Below, piece after piece: positions 1 to 9,283 of a DNA stretch of 64,000 nt. Under the pieces are notes generated by a model. The model saw only the letters and a list, made by a program, of their open reading frames with translations, had not been told where the DNA came from and did no database searches. The stretch comes from SB15 sp964639245. Its GTDB lineage: Bacteria; Chloroflexota; Anaerolineae; Aggregatilineales; J027. The stretch spans positions 248,001 to 312,000 of the forward strand of contig CAZXCU010000003.1 in the NCBI GenBank assembly GCA_964639245.1, given 5' to 3'. Position 1 is the stretch's first letter, and every line of letters starts with the position of its first letter. Both the position numbers and the translations under genes were made by a program.

Positions 1-2783
1 TAGGCGACAGCTTCCTCTACTTTGTAATGGTCTTCAGGCAGCACCATCGCTAAGGATGACATGCCAATCAGCGAGGGGGCAAACCAGCCGAATTTTTCTT
101 CATAGCGCCGATTGCAATACGAAAATTTGCCTTCCATATCCACCCGGACGTTAAAGGCGGTTTGTGAATCGACCAGTGAACGGAGATAGGTTTCGCTTTG
201 CAGGAGGGCATCTTCGGCGCGTTTTCGTTCGGTGATGTCCCGCCCGACCCCCTGATATTCGATGATTTTGCCGTCTGCATCAAACAAGGCTCGGTCTTTC
301 CATTCTGTCCAGCGCACGCTGCCATCGGCTTGAATCGACTGATGAACGGAAATGGCAACGGGGTTTTCGCGGGTCAGTGAACGCAGATGCGCCCATACCT
401 GCGCGTGTTCTTCGGGCGGGATTTTGTCGAGAATGGATTTGCCGACGATTTCATCCGGTGAAACGCCATAATTTTTGCAGTAAGCCACGTTGCCAAACTT
501 CAGCCTTAAATGGGCATCGTAGCGGCAAACCATTTCGGTCTGGTTTTCTACAACATTGCGGTAACGTTCTTCGCTGGTACTGAGTGCCAGTTCCGCTTCT
601 TTTTGGCTGGTAATTTCACTAGCATGGATAAAAGCGGCGTAGGGTTTGCCCTTGCCATCCCGCACGGGTTGAATACTGGTTCTGAACCAGCAGGCTTTTC
701 CGTTGATGGTGACTTCGGGTTCCAGCACCATGCCGGTTTCTTGAGCAATAACCTGCTGCACATCGCGCAAAATCTGGTTGGCTTGGTCGGGCGGGAAAAG
801 TTCATGGACAGTTTTGCCCACCAGCGCATCTGGCGGAACCCCATATGGGAAGGCGGAGATGCTGTTTAAATACAGATAGCGTCCGTCAGCATCAACCATC
901 GAAATGGCGGCATCGGAACTTTCGATGAGGCTGCGGTATTTTTCTTCGCTGGTTTTGAGCGAGACTTGATTTTGATGAATTTCGGTAATATCACGGCTAA
1001 TGATAAGCACTTCGTTGCTGTTTTCGATGGGGGCAAACCGCGCTTCATAGCGCCCCACCTGCCCAGAAGGAGTCGGCAGTTCATATTCTAAAATTGCCAT
1101 TTGCCCGGTGATTTTAACCTGCTGGACAGTTTGCCAGACCTCTGTGACCAGCGCGACTGGGGCGTAGGGGCTATTAAAAAAGTCGCGGATATTTTTACCC
1201 ACGATTTGCTCTTTGGGGATAATAGTCGATACCCCGCCTTGAAAATCGAGCATCGTGCCATCCTCATCCATGTGTAGGATGATGTCTGGGATACTGGTGA
1301 GGATGGTTTTTAGCTGGGCTTCACGGGCATGGAGGGCATCCGTCGCTTGCTTGAGGTCGGTGATATCGACGGCAATCGTAAAATTGTACAGTTCATTATC
1401 GATGGTCAGTAAATCGGCATAGAGCAAAACGGGCAGAGGCGTGCCATCTTTGGTGTAAATGACCGCTTCTTCGCCGCGAATATAGCCCTGCGTTTTAAGT
1501 TTTTCGATGGTGGTAGCGCGGAATTTTTCGTCAAGGCGCACCACCTCAGAGGCACGTTTGCCAATGACTTCTTCGGGCGTAAACCCTAATTTCTCACAAA
1601 AGGCCGGGTTGACTTCCACATAGTGTCCGTTGGCGACTTTGCTGAGGCCAGCGATAGCAGGGTTGGCTTGGAAAATGGCGGCGAATTTTTCTTCGGAGCG
1701 TTTGAGGGCGGAAATGTCTTTGCTGACCCCAAACAGGGCGGGTTGTCCATTCCAGACTCCCTGTGTGACAGAGGTTTCGACAGGAATCTGGTGTCCCTCT
1801 TTGGTTTGCAAGGGAACAAGGCAATCATCTTTGGTGTCTTGCAGCATTTCACTGATAATCTGGCGGGCTTCCTCACGGCGGTCTGGGGGATGCACCATTA
1901 TAATAGATTGGTGCAACAATTCCGCTTGGGTATAGCCTAAACGTTGAATAGCAGTTCGATTAACCTCTTGAATATTGCCCTGCATATCCAGCACAAAGAG
2001 GAAATCTTGGACAGTGTTAAACAGGGTGCGGAAGTTGGCCTCGCTCTGGCGGAGGGCTTCTTCGGCCTCTTTCTGGCGGGTGATGTCACGGGAACTGTCA
2101 TAGACACTGGTAGGTTCGCCCCGTTCATTGCGATTGATCCAGACACGCCGATGCAGCCAGCGAATGTGTCCATCTGGCAAAATAATACGATGGTCGATTT
2201 CCACAAAGCCTTCGATACGTCCTTTTTGCATCGCAGCGATGGCGGCGGGTAAATCGTCCGGGTGAACCACCTTTTTAAAGAAATCTGGATCTTCCAGAAA
2301 CGATTCTAAAGGATACCCGAACACTGCCTCAAGGGACGCGCTCTTATAAATTAACTGATGGTCTGGCAAGGAAAACGAATAAATAGCTTCTTGGGTGGTA
2401 TCAAGGAGATGATAGAGGGGATTGCTTGGGGATGTGGCCTGCAATTCGGCTTTGACCAATCGGAGGAGCGTATCCGCATCATTTTTTTCGATGACTCCTC
2501 GTGCGCCCGCCCGCATCCAGTCCACGGTTTGGGCGGTGGTGGGGTGGTCTGCTAACAGAAACACCGGGGTGATGGGGGTCTGTTGCAGCATCTCATCCGT
2601 CGTGAGGGGCAGGAGCGCCGTATCAAGCAGAATCATCGCCCATGTTTGACGGCGAAGCGCGGCTTTCAATTCGCTAGGGGATGCAACATGATAATTATCC
2701 AGCGTGAGTGAAGCTGAACTGAGCGCCCGGACAATCCAATCCTTGGTTTGAGGGCTGGCTGCGGCTATCAGAATTTTGTCCAT
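1..2783 (-). CDS. Multi-PAS sensory protein with degenerate receiver domain (3' end outside window)
   Basis: One open frame runs on the minus strand from ATG 2783-2781 to the window edge (927 codons, no stop seen). An AAGGA ribosome site lies 8 nt before the ATG. Residues 1 to about 115 resemble a response-regulator receiver: the phospho-acceptor-like Asp54 (ILLD) and a late Lys (VIEKND) are present, but the N-terminal acidic pair is replaced by AAAS, so phosphorylation is doubtful. Then come about seven PAS/PAC units, recognisable by repeats such as SRDITRQKEAEEAL, SKDISALKRSEEKF, SRDITEIHQNQVSL and GRDITERKRAEDAL. A histidine kinase or GGDEF output module is expected beyond the left edge but cannot be seen. 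The ligand is unknown. Function is signal sensing by family; the receiver degeneracy is a direct observation. Confidence 0.85.
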   Translation of the reverse strand, partial: MDKILIAAASPQTKDWIVRALSSASLTLDNYHVASPSELKAALRRQTWAMILLDTALLPLTTDEMLQQTPITPVFLLADHPTTAQTVDWMRAGARGVIEKNDADTLLRLVKAELQATSPSNPLYHLLDTTQEAIYSFSLPDHQLIYKSASLEAVFGYPLESFLEDPDFFKKVVHPDDLPAAIAAMQKGRIEGFVEIDHRIILPDGHIRWLHRRVWINRNERGEPTSVYDSSRDITRQKEAEEALRQSEANFRTLFNTVQDFLFVLDMQGNIQEVNRTAIQRLGYTQAELLHQSIIMVHPPDRREEARQIISEMLQDTKDDCLVPLQTKEGHQIPVETSVTQGVWNGQPALFGVSKDISALKRSEEKFAAIFQANPAIAGLSKVANGHYVEVNPAFCEKLGFTPEEVIGKRASEVVRLDEKFRATTIEKLKTQGYIRGEEAVIYTKDGTPLPVLLYADLLTIDNELYNFTIAVDITDLKQATDALHAREAQLKTILTSIPDIILHMDEDGTMLDFQGGVSTIIPKEQIVGKNIRDFFNSPYAPVALVTEVWQTVQQVKITGQMAILEYELPTPSGQVGRYEARFAPIENSNEVLIISRDITEIHQNQVSLKTSEEKYRSLIESSDAAISMVDADGRYLYLNSISAFPYGVPPDALVGKTVHELFPPDQANQILRDVQQVIAQETGMVLEPEVTINGKACWFRTSIQPVRDGKGKPYAAFIHASEITSQKEAELALSTSEERYRNVVENQTEMVCRYDAHLRLKFGNVAYCKNYGVSPDEIVGKSILDKIPPEEHAQVWAHLRSLTRENPVAISVHQSIQADGSVRWTEWKDRALFDADGKIIEYQGVGRDITERKRAEDALLQSETYLRSLVDSQTAFNVRVDMEGKFSYCNRRYEEKFGWFAPSLIGMSSLAMVLPEDHYKVEEAVA

Positions 2784-3295
2784 ATAGACTTCCTTGCACA
2801 TCCACCTATAAAAACATTATAAAGCGTGGCTGCTATGGGGCTGTAGTATGGTTGTAATAAGGTTTTGATGCAAAAACGCTAAACATTTCTTTTTTACCAT
2901 GATTGCTAGTCCCCACCCCCAACCCCGTCAGCAAGCTGCCCTGTTTGCCCCCATTACATGGAGAAGGGCTTCAAGAGGCCGTTTTTGCTCCCCATCGCTA
3001 CGCAGTGGAGAGGGGGCCGGGGGGTGAGGACGGTTCACTTTGGCTCATTTACTCAACGAGCGATCAGGGTTTCTTTTTTATCTTATAAGCAGATGAAAAT
3101 TTGGGCTATCCGTAGATTTACGTATTTTTAATATTAGCCCAGGTTAAATTTTAGATTTTCACAGGTTGACTCTTTTTTGACTTCCCATAACCCATAAATT
3201 AATTGAGTATCCCCATGCTATCCTATGACAATTTTCACTGCGAAGTTGCCCCCCACTGCGGGTATGCTAAGGATAATCAGTATGAGGTTGTGGCT
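2784..3295. other. Intergenic region with palindromic repeat, upstream of feoA
   Basis: This 512-base gap separates the divergently transcribed PAS gene and feoA. At about 2911-3030 it holds a C-rich block (CCCCACCCCCAACCCC) facing a G-rich block (GAGAGGGGGCCGGGGGGTGAGG). This is the same palindromic repeat style seen at 37226 and inside lutC. Small ORFs across it are not believable genes. Promoters for both genes should lie here, but I could not assign boxes with confidence and saw no convincing Fur or DtxR site by eye. Confidence 0.5.
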
Positions 3296-3550
3296 ATGTC
3301 AAATACCCGTCGTCCCCTGAGTACGCTCCGTTCTGGCGAAAAAGGCGCAGTGGTCAAAGTCTCCTGTCCACATTTGCGGCATCGGCTGGCGGAATTGGGC
3401 TTGAACTGCGGTGACTGTATTCATGTGATTCGCGGGGAGTGTCACGGCCCGTTGATTGTGGGGGTCAAAACGGATACCCGTTTGGCGTTGGGACGCGGCA
3501 TGGCGCATCAAATTATGGTAGAAATTGCGCTGGATGAGATCGCCCAATGA
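3296..3550 (+). CDS. feoA: FeoA ferrous iron transport accessory protein
   Basis: The gene encodes 84 residues with the SH3-like FeoA fold pattern: L-S-T-L-R-S-G-E-K-G-A-V-V-K-V, then R-H-R-L-A-E-L-G-L and a C-terminal GRGMAHQIMV strand. FeoA binds FeoB in the cytoplasm and supports Fe2+ uptake. The frame is open upstream to 3203, but ATG 3296 is preferred because the fold begins right after it, the length matches FeoA (75-85 aa) and a GAGG sits upstream. Its TGA stop overlaps the feoB ATG (ATGA at 3547), which indicates translational coupling. Confidence 0.9.
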   Translation: MSNTRRPLSTLRSGEKGAVVKVSCPHLRHRLAELGLNCGDCIHVIRGECHGPLIVGVKTDTRLALGRGMAHQIMVEIALDEIAQ

Positions 3551-5754
3551 CCGCAGGCATCATTGCGCTGGCAGGGAATCCTAATGCGGGCAAAAGTACG
3601 CTGTTTAACGCGCTCACCGGGTCGCATCAACGGGTAGGCAATTGGCCGGGCAAAACAGTCGAGAAAAAAGAAGGGGTGCTGCGCTTACCCCAGCGCCAGA
3701 TTACCCTCGTGGACTTGCCCGGTACGTACAGCCTGAATGCGTACTCCGCCGAAGAACAAATTACCCGCGATTTTATCCTCCACGAACAGCCGGAAGCGGT
3801 GGTTGCCGTGGTGGATTCCGCCAATTTAGAGCGCAATTTATATCTCGTCTTGCAACTCCTCGAAATGGGGATTCCGTTGATTCTGGCGCTAAACATGAGC
3901 GATGTGGCTGAGAGTCGCGGGATTCGCATTGATACCCAAAAATTATCGGAAAAAATGGGCGGGGTGCCGATTGTCCGCACGTCCGGCGCACGCCAAACAG
4001 GGTTAAAAGAACTCACGCATATCCTTGAAAATCGGCAGCTTGCCCCGTGTCCGTTGGTTGTGCCTTTTGCGCCTGTCATGGAAAACGAAATCTGCCAATT
4101 GATGGCCTTCATTGAGCAAGAATCTGCCCTTACCGAAAATTATCATCCACGCTGGTTGGCGGTTCACTTATTAGAAGGCGCGGCGGATATACGGGCAAAA
4201 ATGGCGGCGTATCCGACCTTGCTCCATGCGGCGGTTGAAGCGGCGCAGCGCATTGAAGCGATATCAGGCGATGACGCGGAGATTCTGGTCGCAGAAGGAC
4301 GCTACGAACTGATTGCCCGTTGGGTAGAAGCGGTGGTACATCGTCCCGAAAACAGCCTGCTGACCCGTTCAGATAAACTTGACCAACTTTTGACGCATCG
4401 GGTATGGGGGCTGCCGATTTTTCTGGTGCTGATGTGGCTGGTATTCCAGATTACGGCGAATGTGAGCGCTCCCCTGTTGGATTGGGTGGATGCGGTGGTG
4501 AGTGGCCCACTCACCCATTGGGTAAGCACAATTTTAGATGAAGCGGGTCTGGCAGAAACATGGTTGGCGGGGTTGCTGCTGGACGGCGTGCTGGTGGGCG
4601 TGGGCGGGGTGCTGGTGTTTGTACCGGTGCTGGTTTCCCTGTATGTAGCCATCGCCATTTTAGAAGATTCGGGGTATATGGCACGGGCAGCGTTTGTGAT
4701 GGATCGTACCATGCACACTTTTGGCTTGCAGGGCAAAAGTTTTTTACCCCTCTTGGTGGGATTCGGGTGCAGTGTGCCGGCGGTGTATGCCACCCGCACA
4801 CTCGACAACGAACGTGACCGCAAAATTACCGGATTTTTAACCACCTTTATGAGCTGCGGGGCGCGATTGCCCGTGTATGTATTATTCGGGGCCGTGTTTT
4901 TTGGCGGGTCGGGTACCTTTATTTTTGCGATGTATCTCGTCGGAATCGGGGTTGCCATTCTGACAAGTTTTTGGCTGACACGTTTCCTCTATAAAGACTC
5001 CCCGCGCACACCGTTTGTCATGGAATTGCCCGCCTACCGCACCCCGAATCTGAGGGTGGTATGGCGCAGCACATGGGAACGTACCGCCGATTTTATCCGT
5101 AACGCGGGGACAGTGATCTTCGTCTCGTCGGTGGTCATCTGGTTTTTGCTGGCGCTGCCCACCCAACCGGGCGAAAAATTTAACGCTACCGCACCCGAAA
5201 ACAGCCTGTTTGGAACAGTCAGCAAGGGGATTGCACCTGTTTTTGCCCCCGCCGGATTTGGTGACTGGCAAGCAAGTGGGTCGCTCATCAGTGGATTTGT
5301 GGCAAAAGAAGTCGTCATCACCAGCATGAGTCAATTGTATGTGGGCGAAACACCCACCGAAGAAGAAACACCCACTTTCAGTGAAGATATGAAATTTATC
5401 TTTTCCAGTTTGGGCGACGCGCTGATTTTAACGGTGCAAGAAGTCATCAATATCGTGCCGCGAACTGTGAATCTTCTTCCGTTTGTTGACCTACCCGAAG
5501 CGAATTTTTTGCATCAGACAGAAACCAATGACGAAGATGATTTGCAGACAGTGTTGGCGGATGTTTTTACCCCGCTTTCTGCTGTGGCGTTTAATGTATT
5601 TATTCTGTTGTATGTGCCGTGTATGTCAGCCGTAGCAGCGATGCAGCATGAATTTGGTTGGCGCTGGACACTCGCGCAGGCGGGTTATACGCTGGTAGTG
5701 GCATGGGTGGCGGCGGTGCTGGTGTATCAAATCGGGTCAGGGTTGGGAGGATAA
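3547..5754 (+). CDS. feoB: FeoB ferrous iron transporter
   Basis: This 735-residue inner-membrane Fe2+ transporter has an N-terminal G domain. Visible motifs are G1 GNPNAGKS (10-17), G3 DLPG (56-59) and G4 NMSD (116-119), followed by a helical GDI-like region to about residue 270. The membrane part begins near residue 285 with two Gate-type segments: GYMARAAFVMDR before a GFGCSVPA motif, and later the FVAKEVVITSM and PCMSAVAAM stretches. Length is normal for FeoB. It is coupled to feoA by a 4-nt overlap and followed after 3 nt by feoC, so the three form one operon. Confidence 0.97.
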   Translation: MTAGIIALAGNPNAGKSTLFNALTGSHQRVGNWPGKTVEKKEGVLRLPQRQITLVDLPGTYSLNAYSAEEQITRDFILHEQPEAVVAVVDSANLERNLYLVLQLLEMGIPLILALNMSDVAESRGIRIDTQKLSEKMGGVPIVRTSGARQTGLKELTHILENRQLAPCPLVVPFAPVMENEICQLMAFIEQESALTENYHPRWLAVHLLEGAADIRAKMAAYPTLLHAAVEAAQRIEAISGDDAEILVAEGRYELIARWVEAVVHRPENSLLTRSDKLDQLLTHRVWGLPIFLVLMWLVFQITANVSAPLLDWVDAVVSGPLTHWVSTILDEAGLAETWLAGLLLDGVLVGVGGVLVFVPVLVSLYVAIAILEDSGYMARAAFVMDRTMHTFGLQGKSFLPLLVGFGCSVPAVYATRTLDNERDRKITGFLTTFMSCGARLPVYVLFGAVFFGGSGTFIFAMYLVGIGVAILTSFWLTRFLYKDSPRTPFVMELPAYRTPNLRVVWRSTWERTADFIRNAGTVIFVSSVVIWFLLALPTQPGEKFNATAPENSLFGTVSKGIAPVFAPAGFGDWQASGSLISGFVAKEVVITSMSQLYVGETPTEEETPTFSEDMKFIFSSLGDALILTVQEVINIVPRTVNLLPFVDLPEANFLHQTETNDEDDLQTVLADVFTPLSAVAFNVFILLYVPCMSAVAAMQHEFGWRWTLAQAGYTLVVAWVAAVLVYQIGSGLGG

Positions 5755-5757
5755 AAA

Positions 5758-6030
5758 ATGTCCGTGCTGAAACAAGTCCTTGAAGTGTTCCAAGAAACCC
5801 GTCAGCCTTTGTCTATTCCGCAGATTGCGCGACAGTTGGGCATCGAAACAGCGCTGGTAGAGGAAATGATTGCTTTCTGGGTACGCAAGGGCAAACTGCG
5901 CGATGTCAGCGCATGTACAGACAACTGCCAGACATGCAGCTCACGGGCGGGTGGGTGTCCGTTTATTGTACAAATCCCTAGACGCTATGAATGGGTGACG
6001 ACACCCCCAGTTCATCGGCAATCTGATTGA
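5758..6030 (+). CDS. feoC: FeoC-like winged-helix Fe-S protein
   Basis: This 90-residue protein has an N-terminal winged helix (SIPQIARQLGIETALVEEM) followed by a cysteine cluster, Cys53, Cys57, Cys60 and Cys67 (CTDNCQTC...GGCPF). That arrangement fits the FeoC family, in which a cluster-binding wing is thought to modulate FeoB stability or transport. It starts 3 nt after feoB stops. The last residues (after RRYEWV) overlap an antisense remnant ORF at 5978-6139, so the tail may be recent sequence. The name rests on position and cysteine pattern. Confidence 0.8.
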   Translation: MSVLKQVLEVFQETRQPLSIPQIARQLGIETALVEEMIAFWVRKGKLRDVSACTDNCQTCSSRAGGCPFIVQIPRRYEWVTTPPVHRQSD

Positions 6031-6139
6031 CGAGGCGTACCATTGCCTTCATCATCCGCACGGGGTCACAATAAATTTTGAGTGATTCAATATCCTCAAT
6101 CAGCCGTTCTTCGTCGGGTTGAAAAGCCACCCACGACAT
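5978..6139 (-). pseudogene. Short HTH (ArsR/HTH_20-like) remnant
   Basis: A 53-codon minus-strand frame (ATG 6139-6137, TAG 5980-5978) has an AGGA box 7 nt before its ATG. The product contains IEDIESLKIYCDPVRMMKAM and then VNQIADELGVSS. This resembles the start of ArsR-type winged helices (D-P-x-R-x-x-x-L, then the x-x-I-A-x-x-L-G recognition helix), but about ten residues are missing between the helices and the wing is absent. It overlaps the 3' end of feoC on the opposite strand. It is most likely the decayed 5' end of a regulator gene; a functional micro-protein is possible but less likely. Confidence 0.4.
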
Positions 6140-6180
6140 GCAAGTTCCTGACTTCTGGCAAGAATAAATCCCCCTGAAGC

Positions 6181-6319
6181 ATACCTAATTCACCTTACGC
6201 AATGCGGGAAAATCCCCACCCTCAATCCCTCCCCAAAGCATTGGGGAGGGAAGCCAAAGGCAGGGTGGGGTCAACAAATATCCTCAAAACGCGATTCTGC
6301 GTAAGGTGAGATACCTAAT
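6181..6319. mobile_element. 121-bp element with terminal inverted repeats and 9-bp direct repeats
   Basis: The direct repeat ATACCTAAT occurs at 6181-6189 and 6311-6319. Between them are terminal inverted repeats TCACCTTACGCA (6190-6201) and TGCGTAAGGTGA (6298-6309). The interior holds a smaller palindrome (CCCTCCCC...GGGGAGGG, about 6228-6250) and no coding sequence. This is the structure of a miniature non-autonomous element with a 9-bp target duplication. No transposase lies in the window. Confidence 0.7.
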
Positions 6320-6451
6320 GGACAAAGCAATTAGACTTTAAATGAATCCAACTTTTGCGGACGGGATATATCCCGTCCCTACCGGTGTATTTCTCGTAGG
6401 GACAGCATACATGCTGTCCGCAATCATTTGGCTTTTAATTGATTTGTCCAT
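6318..6451 (+). repeat. Family A interspersed repeat, copy 1 (134 bp)
   Basis: The repeat is bounded by ATGGACAA and TTGTCCAT and has imperfect longer terminal inverted repeats. Inside are two palindromic cores, GCGGACGGGATATATCCCGTCC and GGACAGCATACATGCTGTCC. Four more copies lie at 25043, 27954, 29628 and 32241. It directly follows the 121-bp element. Confidence 0.85.
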
Positions 6452-6577
6452 AATATGTATGGGGATTTAAAAACCCAATCGTGTTATGCTGAGAAGCAAG
6501 GTTTGGGAACAACTTTTCTGATTTCTGCGAAAATGCAGGGATGGACTAGGATTAACTATGATAAAGGAGAAAAATTC

Positions 6578-8464
6578 GTGAGAATAATGGGTGTTTTGCT
6601 TGTCATTGTTCTGCTGGTGTCCCTCGTCCCCATGAGCGCCGCGCAGGATTTTGAACCCACCTTTGAATCCGCCGCGTGTCCATTTGATGTGCCTATGGAA
6701 GCGGTAGAGGGTGAAGATATTACCTGTGGCTATGTGACCGTGCCAGAAGAACATGCCAATCCCAACGGAAAAACGATTCGGCTCGCGGTGGCGGTCATTC
6801 GCAGCATCGGGAGTGCCTCCCAAGCGCCCTTGGTGATGGCACAGGGCGGGCCGGGCGGTTCGTCGCTGGAGGCGTTTGTTCCGGTGGTGCTGCGCGAATT
6901 TAGTACGCTGCTGCGTCCCAACCGGGACATCATCATTTTTGACCAGCGCGGCACATTGTATTCCGAGCCGGATCTGGTGTGCGAAGAAGTCTTTGAGATG
7001 ACGGCAGATATTCTGGATGAAAATTTGACCGCCCAAGAATCAAATGCCGCATTGGTCGAAGCCTCGCGTGCCTGTCATGAACGGCTCATCGGGGAAGGCA
7101 TCAACCTATCGGCGTTTGACAGCCTCGAAAATGCCGCTGATATTCCGATGGTGGTGCAGGCGTTGGGTTACGCGGAATACAATTTTTACGGGGTGTCCTA
7201 TGGATCGCTGCTGGCCTTTCATCTGCTGCGTGACCATCCAGAAAATCTTCGCAGCGTAATTGTCGATGCGATTGTGCCAACGCAGGTGAATTTCATCCCC
7301 AATACGCCTGCGAATGGGGTGCGTTCATTGAGCTTGCTGTTTGAAACCTGCGCGGCGGACGCGGAATGCAGCACGAATTTCCCCGATTTAGAAAATGCCT
7401 ACCTGAATTTGCTGGAAAATCTCACTGCCAATCCGGTCACGGTGGAGATTCGAGACCCGGAAACCAATACGCTCTATCCAGCCGTTTTTAACGGGGATGC
7501 GCTGGCAGCATTGACGTTTAGCAGCCTGTATGCGCGTGAAATTTTGCCCGCCCTGCCCAAATATATCTACGAAATGACACAGGGGAATTTTCGCTGGATT
7601 GAAATTTTTGGCGGGAACTTTTTGCTAAACCGCACCACTGCCGATGGCATGAATCTGTCGGTATTGTGCGCGGAGGACAGCGATTACACACCCGAAGAAA
7701 TTACGTCGGATGGGCGCTACCCGCTTTTTGAAAATAGTCTGGTCGCCTTCTCAGAGAGTTATCTGGAACGCTGTGCTGTCTGGCAGGTTGAACCGCTTGA
7801 CTCTATCGTTGATGAACCTGTCACCAGCGAAATTCCGACGCTCATCCTGTCCGGCGAATTTGACCCGATTACCCCGCCTGTGTGGGGTGAAATCGCGGGG
7901 GAAACGCTCCCCAACAGTTATATCTATGAATTTCCCGGCGTGGGGCATGGGTCATTTTTCGGGGGGTTGTGTCCTTTGAATATCGCGCTGGCCTTTCTGG
8001 AAAATCCGAATGAAGCACCGGAGGCCAGTTGCATTGCGGATATGCAATTGACTTTTACCCCGCCTGCCGCCGCCATTTTTGAAACAGACGTGTTCAGCGT
8101 GGAAATTCCGTTGGGATGGGAGAATCTGAGCAGCGCGAGTGTGGCTCGTTTCGCCAGCGCAGAAAGTCAAGCGCAGTTTGACGTGCTGGCGGTGCAAGCA
8201 GTGGATATTGAAAGCGGGATTCTCAAAATTTTACAAAAAACCAAACCAGACGGACAACCGATTCCATTGGATTCGATTGAAACAGAATTGGTCGGGCGAG
8301 AATGGACACAAAATGTCTATTTGAACGGGGCAAACGCGGTGGTCGTGCTGGCGACACAGCAAGGCGACCAGATTATCGGCATTGTGCTGGAAACCACTCC
8401 CGCAGGGTTGCTGACGATAGAAAACGCACTCATCAGCGTGTGGTTGAGTGTGACTATTCCGTAA
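6578..8464 (+). CDS. Secreted alpha/beta hydrolase, TAP-like peptidase family S33
   Basis: The 628-residue exported serine hydrolase starts at GTG 6578, chosen because AAAGGAG lies 8 nt upstream and a signal peptide (MRIMGVLLVIVLLVSLVP...AAQ) follows at once; the frame is open further upstream only through repeat-adjacent sequence. Catalytic features are visible: oxyanion region GGPGGSS (90-96), nucleophile elbow GVSYGS with Ser207, acid Asp429 (GEFDP) and His457 (GVGHGS). The family contains tripeptidyl aminopeptidases and proline iminopeptidase-like enzymes acting outside the membrane. About 150 extra C-terminal residues form a separate unknown domain. The exact substrate cannot be given. 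Confidence 0.85.
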   Translation: MRIMGVLLVIVLLVSLVPMSAAQDFEPTFESAACPFDVPMEAVEGEDITCGYVTVPEEHANPNGKTIRLAVAVIRSIGSASQAPLVMAQGGPGGSSLEAFVPVVLREFSTLLRPNRDIIIFDQRGTLYSEPDLVCEEVFEMTADILDENLTAQESNAALVEASRACHERLIGEGINLSAFDSLENAADIPMVVQALGYAEYNFYGVSYGSLLAFHLLRDHPENLRSVIVDAIVPTQVNFIPNTPANGVRSLSLLFETCAADAECSTNFPDLENAYLNLLENLTANPVTVEIRDPETNTLYPAVFNGDALAALTFSSLYAREILPALPKYIYEMTQGNFRWIEIFGGNFLLNRTTADGMNLSVLCAEDSDYTPEEITSDGRYPLFENSLVAFSESYLERCAVWQVEPLDSIVDEPVTSEIPTLILSGEFDPITPPVWGEIAGETLPNSYIYEFPGVGHGSFFGGLCPLNIALAFLENPNEAPEASCIADMQLTFTPPAAAIFETDVFSVEIPLGWENLSSASVARFASAESQAQFDVLAVQAVDIESGILKILQKTKPDGQPIPLDSIETELVGREWTQNVYLNGANAVVVLATQQGDQIIGIVLETTPAGLLTIENALISVWLSVTIP

Positions 8465-8494
8465 TGCCTTTGAGTGGCTCGTTGTTTCTATCGC

Positions 8495-8776
8495 TTACAC
8501 ATTGACCATTTCACTGTACAACACATCTAAATAGACATCGGCGGTTTCCGACAGATTGGGAATCGCCGCTTTTAAAAGCTCACTGGTGTACATCTCGAAG
8601 GCACGGGCAATCGCGGTTAAACATAGCATCGAGACAAATTTGCCGATCTCAATAAACATGACTTCTTTCGCGCTGATACCTGCAATCCGCGCTAAGTCGT
8701 CCGTAGACCAATTCCGCAGAATTCGCTGTTCATGCACAAATTCGCCAATCCATTGCTGTTCCCGATGATTCAGCAT
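8495..8776 (-). CDS. XRE-family helix-turn-helix regulator
   Basis: The 93-residue protein has a central helix-turn-helix (STDDLARIAGISAKEVMFIE) in the usual XRE arrangement after a charged N-terminal helix with R-x-L-R. The C-terminal 35 residues are probably helical and may dimerise. It is transcribed divergently from the 4-fold beta flower gene across an A/T-rich spacer (8777-8959) that should hold both promoters. It is converging on the hydrolase gene with a 30-bp gap. Targets are unknown. Confidence 0.8.
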   Translation of the reverse strand: MLNHREQQWIGEFVHEQRILRNWSTDDLARIAGISAKEVMFIEIGKFVSMLCLTAIARAFEMYTSELLKAAIPNLSETADVYLDVLYSEMVNV

Positions 8777-8959
8777 GTTGAGAACCCCCTACCTGCTTTA
8801 TGGAGTGCTTAATTAGGTTGCTACAAATATAGCACAATTTTTAAAATTTGGTTGCAAAAAAATTAGAAAAAGTAAATTTTTACTTTTTTCGGAAAAAAAT
8901 ATTATTAACAATGCTAAAATAAGATAAAGTATGAATTTAGCCAGAATGGAGACAATCCG

Positions 8960-9253
8960 ATGGCAATATGGCTATTTAATTCTAAAGGGCATCCGGTGGC
9001 CTTCGTTGACCGGGACAATGTGTACACCAAAGACCTCAAATTTGTGGGGCGCTTGGACGGCACAGAAATCTGGAATACGCAGTACGTTGGGGAGATTGTG
9101 GCGGACAATCGGCTGTTGTTCAACCTGAAAAAAGGGATGAAAATTAAAGCCACGCACGGGCTGCCCGCCATTCCCAAAGTTCCCCCCCTTTCCACGACCA
9201 CCGCACGGATTGCCATGCCGCCCGGCTATAAAGACGTGGAATTGGGGAAATAA
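8960..9253 (+). CDS. 4-fold beta flower domain protein
   Basis: The 97-residue protein matches the 4-fold beta flower family as I know it: MAIWLFNSKGHPVAFVDRDN, then short turns of the form F-V-G-R-L-D-G-x-E-I-W-N and YVGEIV, and a C-terminal MPPGYKDVEL. The family has a small four-bladed beta structure; a biochemical role is not known to me. ATG 8960 is chosen over 8931 because GGAG lies 8 nt before it and the conserved N-terminus starts there. A strong terminator follows at 9284. Confidence 0.8.
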   Translation: MAIWLFNSKGHPVAFVDRDNVYTKDLKFVGRLDGTEIWNTQYVGEIVADNRLLFNLKKGMKIKATHGLPAIPKVPPLSTTTARIAMPPGYKDVELGK

Positions 9254-9283
9254 AATCTTGAATGCACGAGGGGGACATTCACC

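Noticed and set aside
2903..3088. Plus-strand ORF of 61 codons upstream of feoA
   Set aside because: It translates the C-rich/G-rich palindromic repeat; no ribosome site and no protein-like composition.
3203..3295. 31-residue N-terminal extension of FeoA
   Set aside because: Not FeoA-like, and a better start with normal family length lies at 3296.
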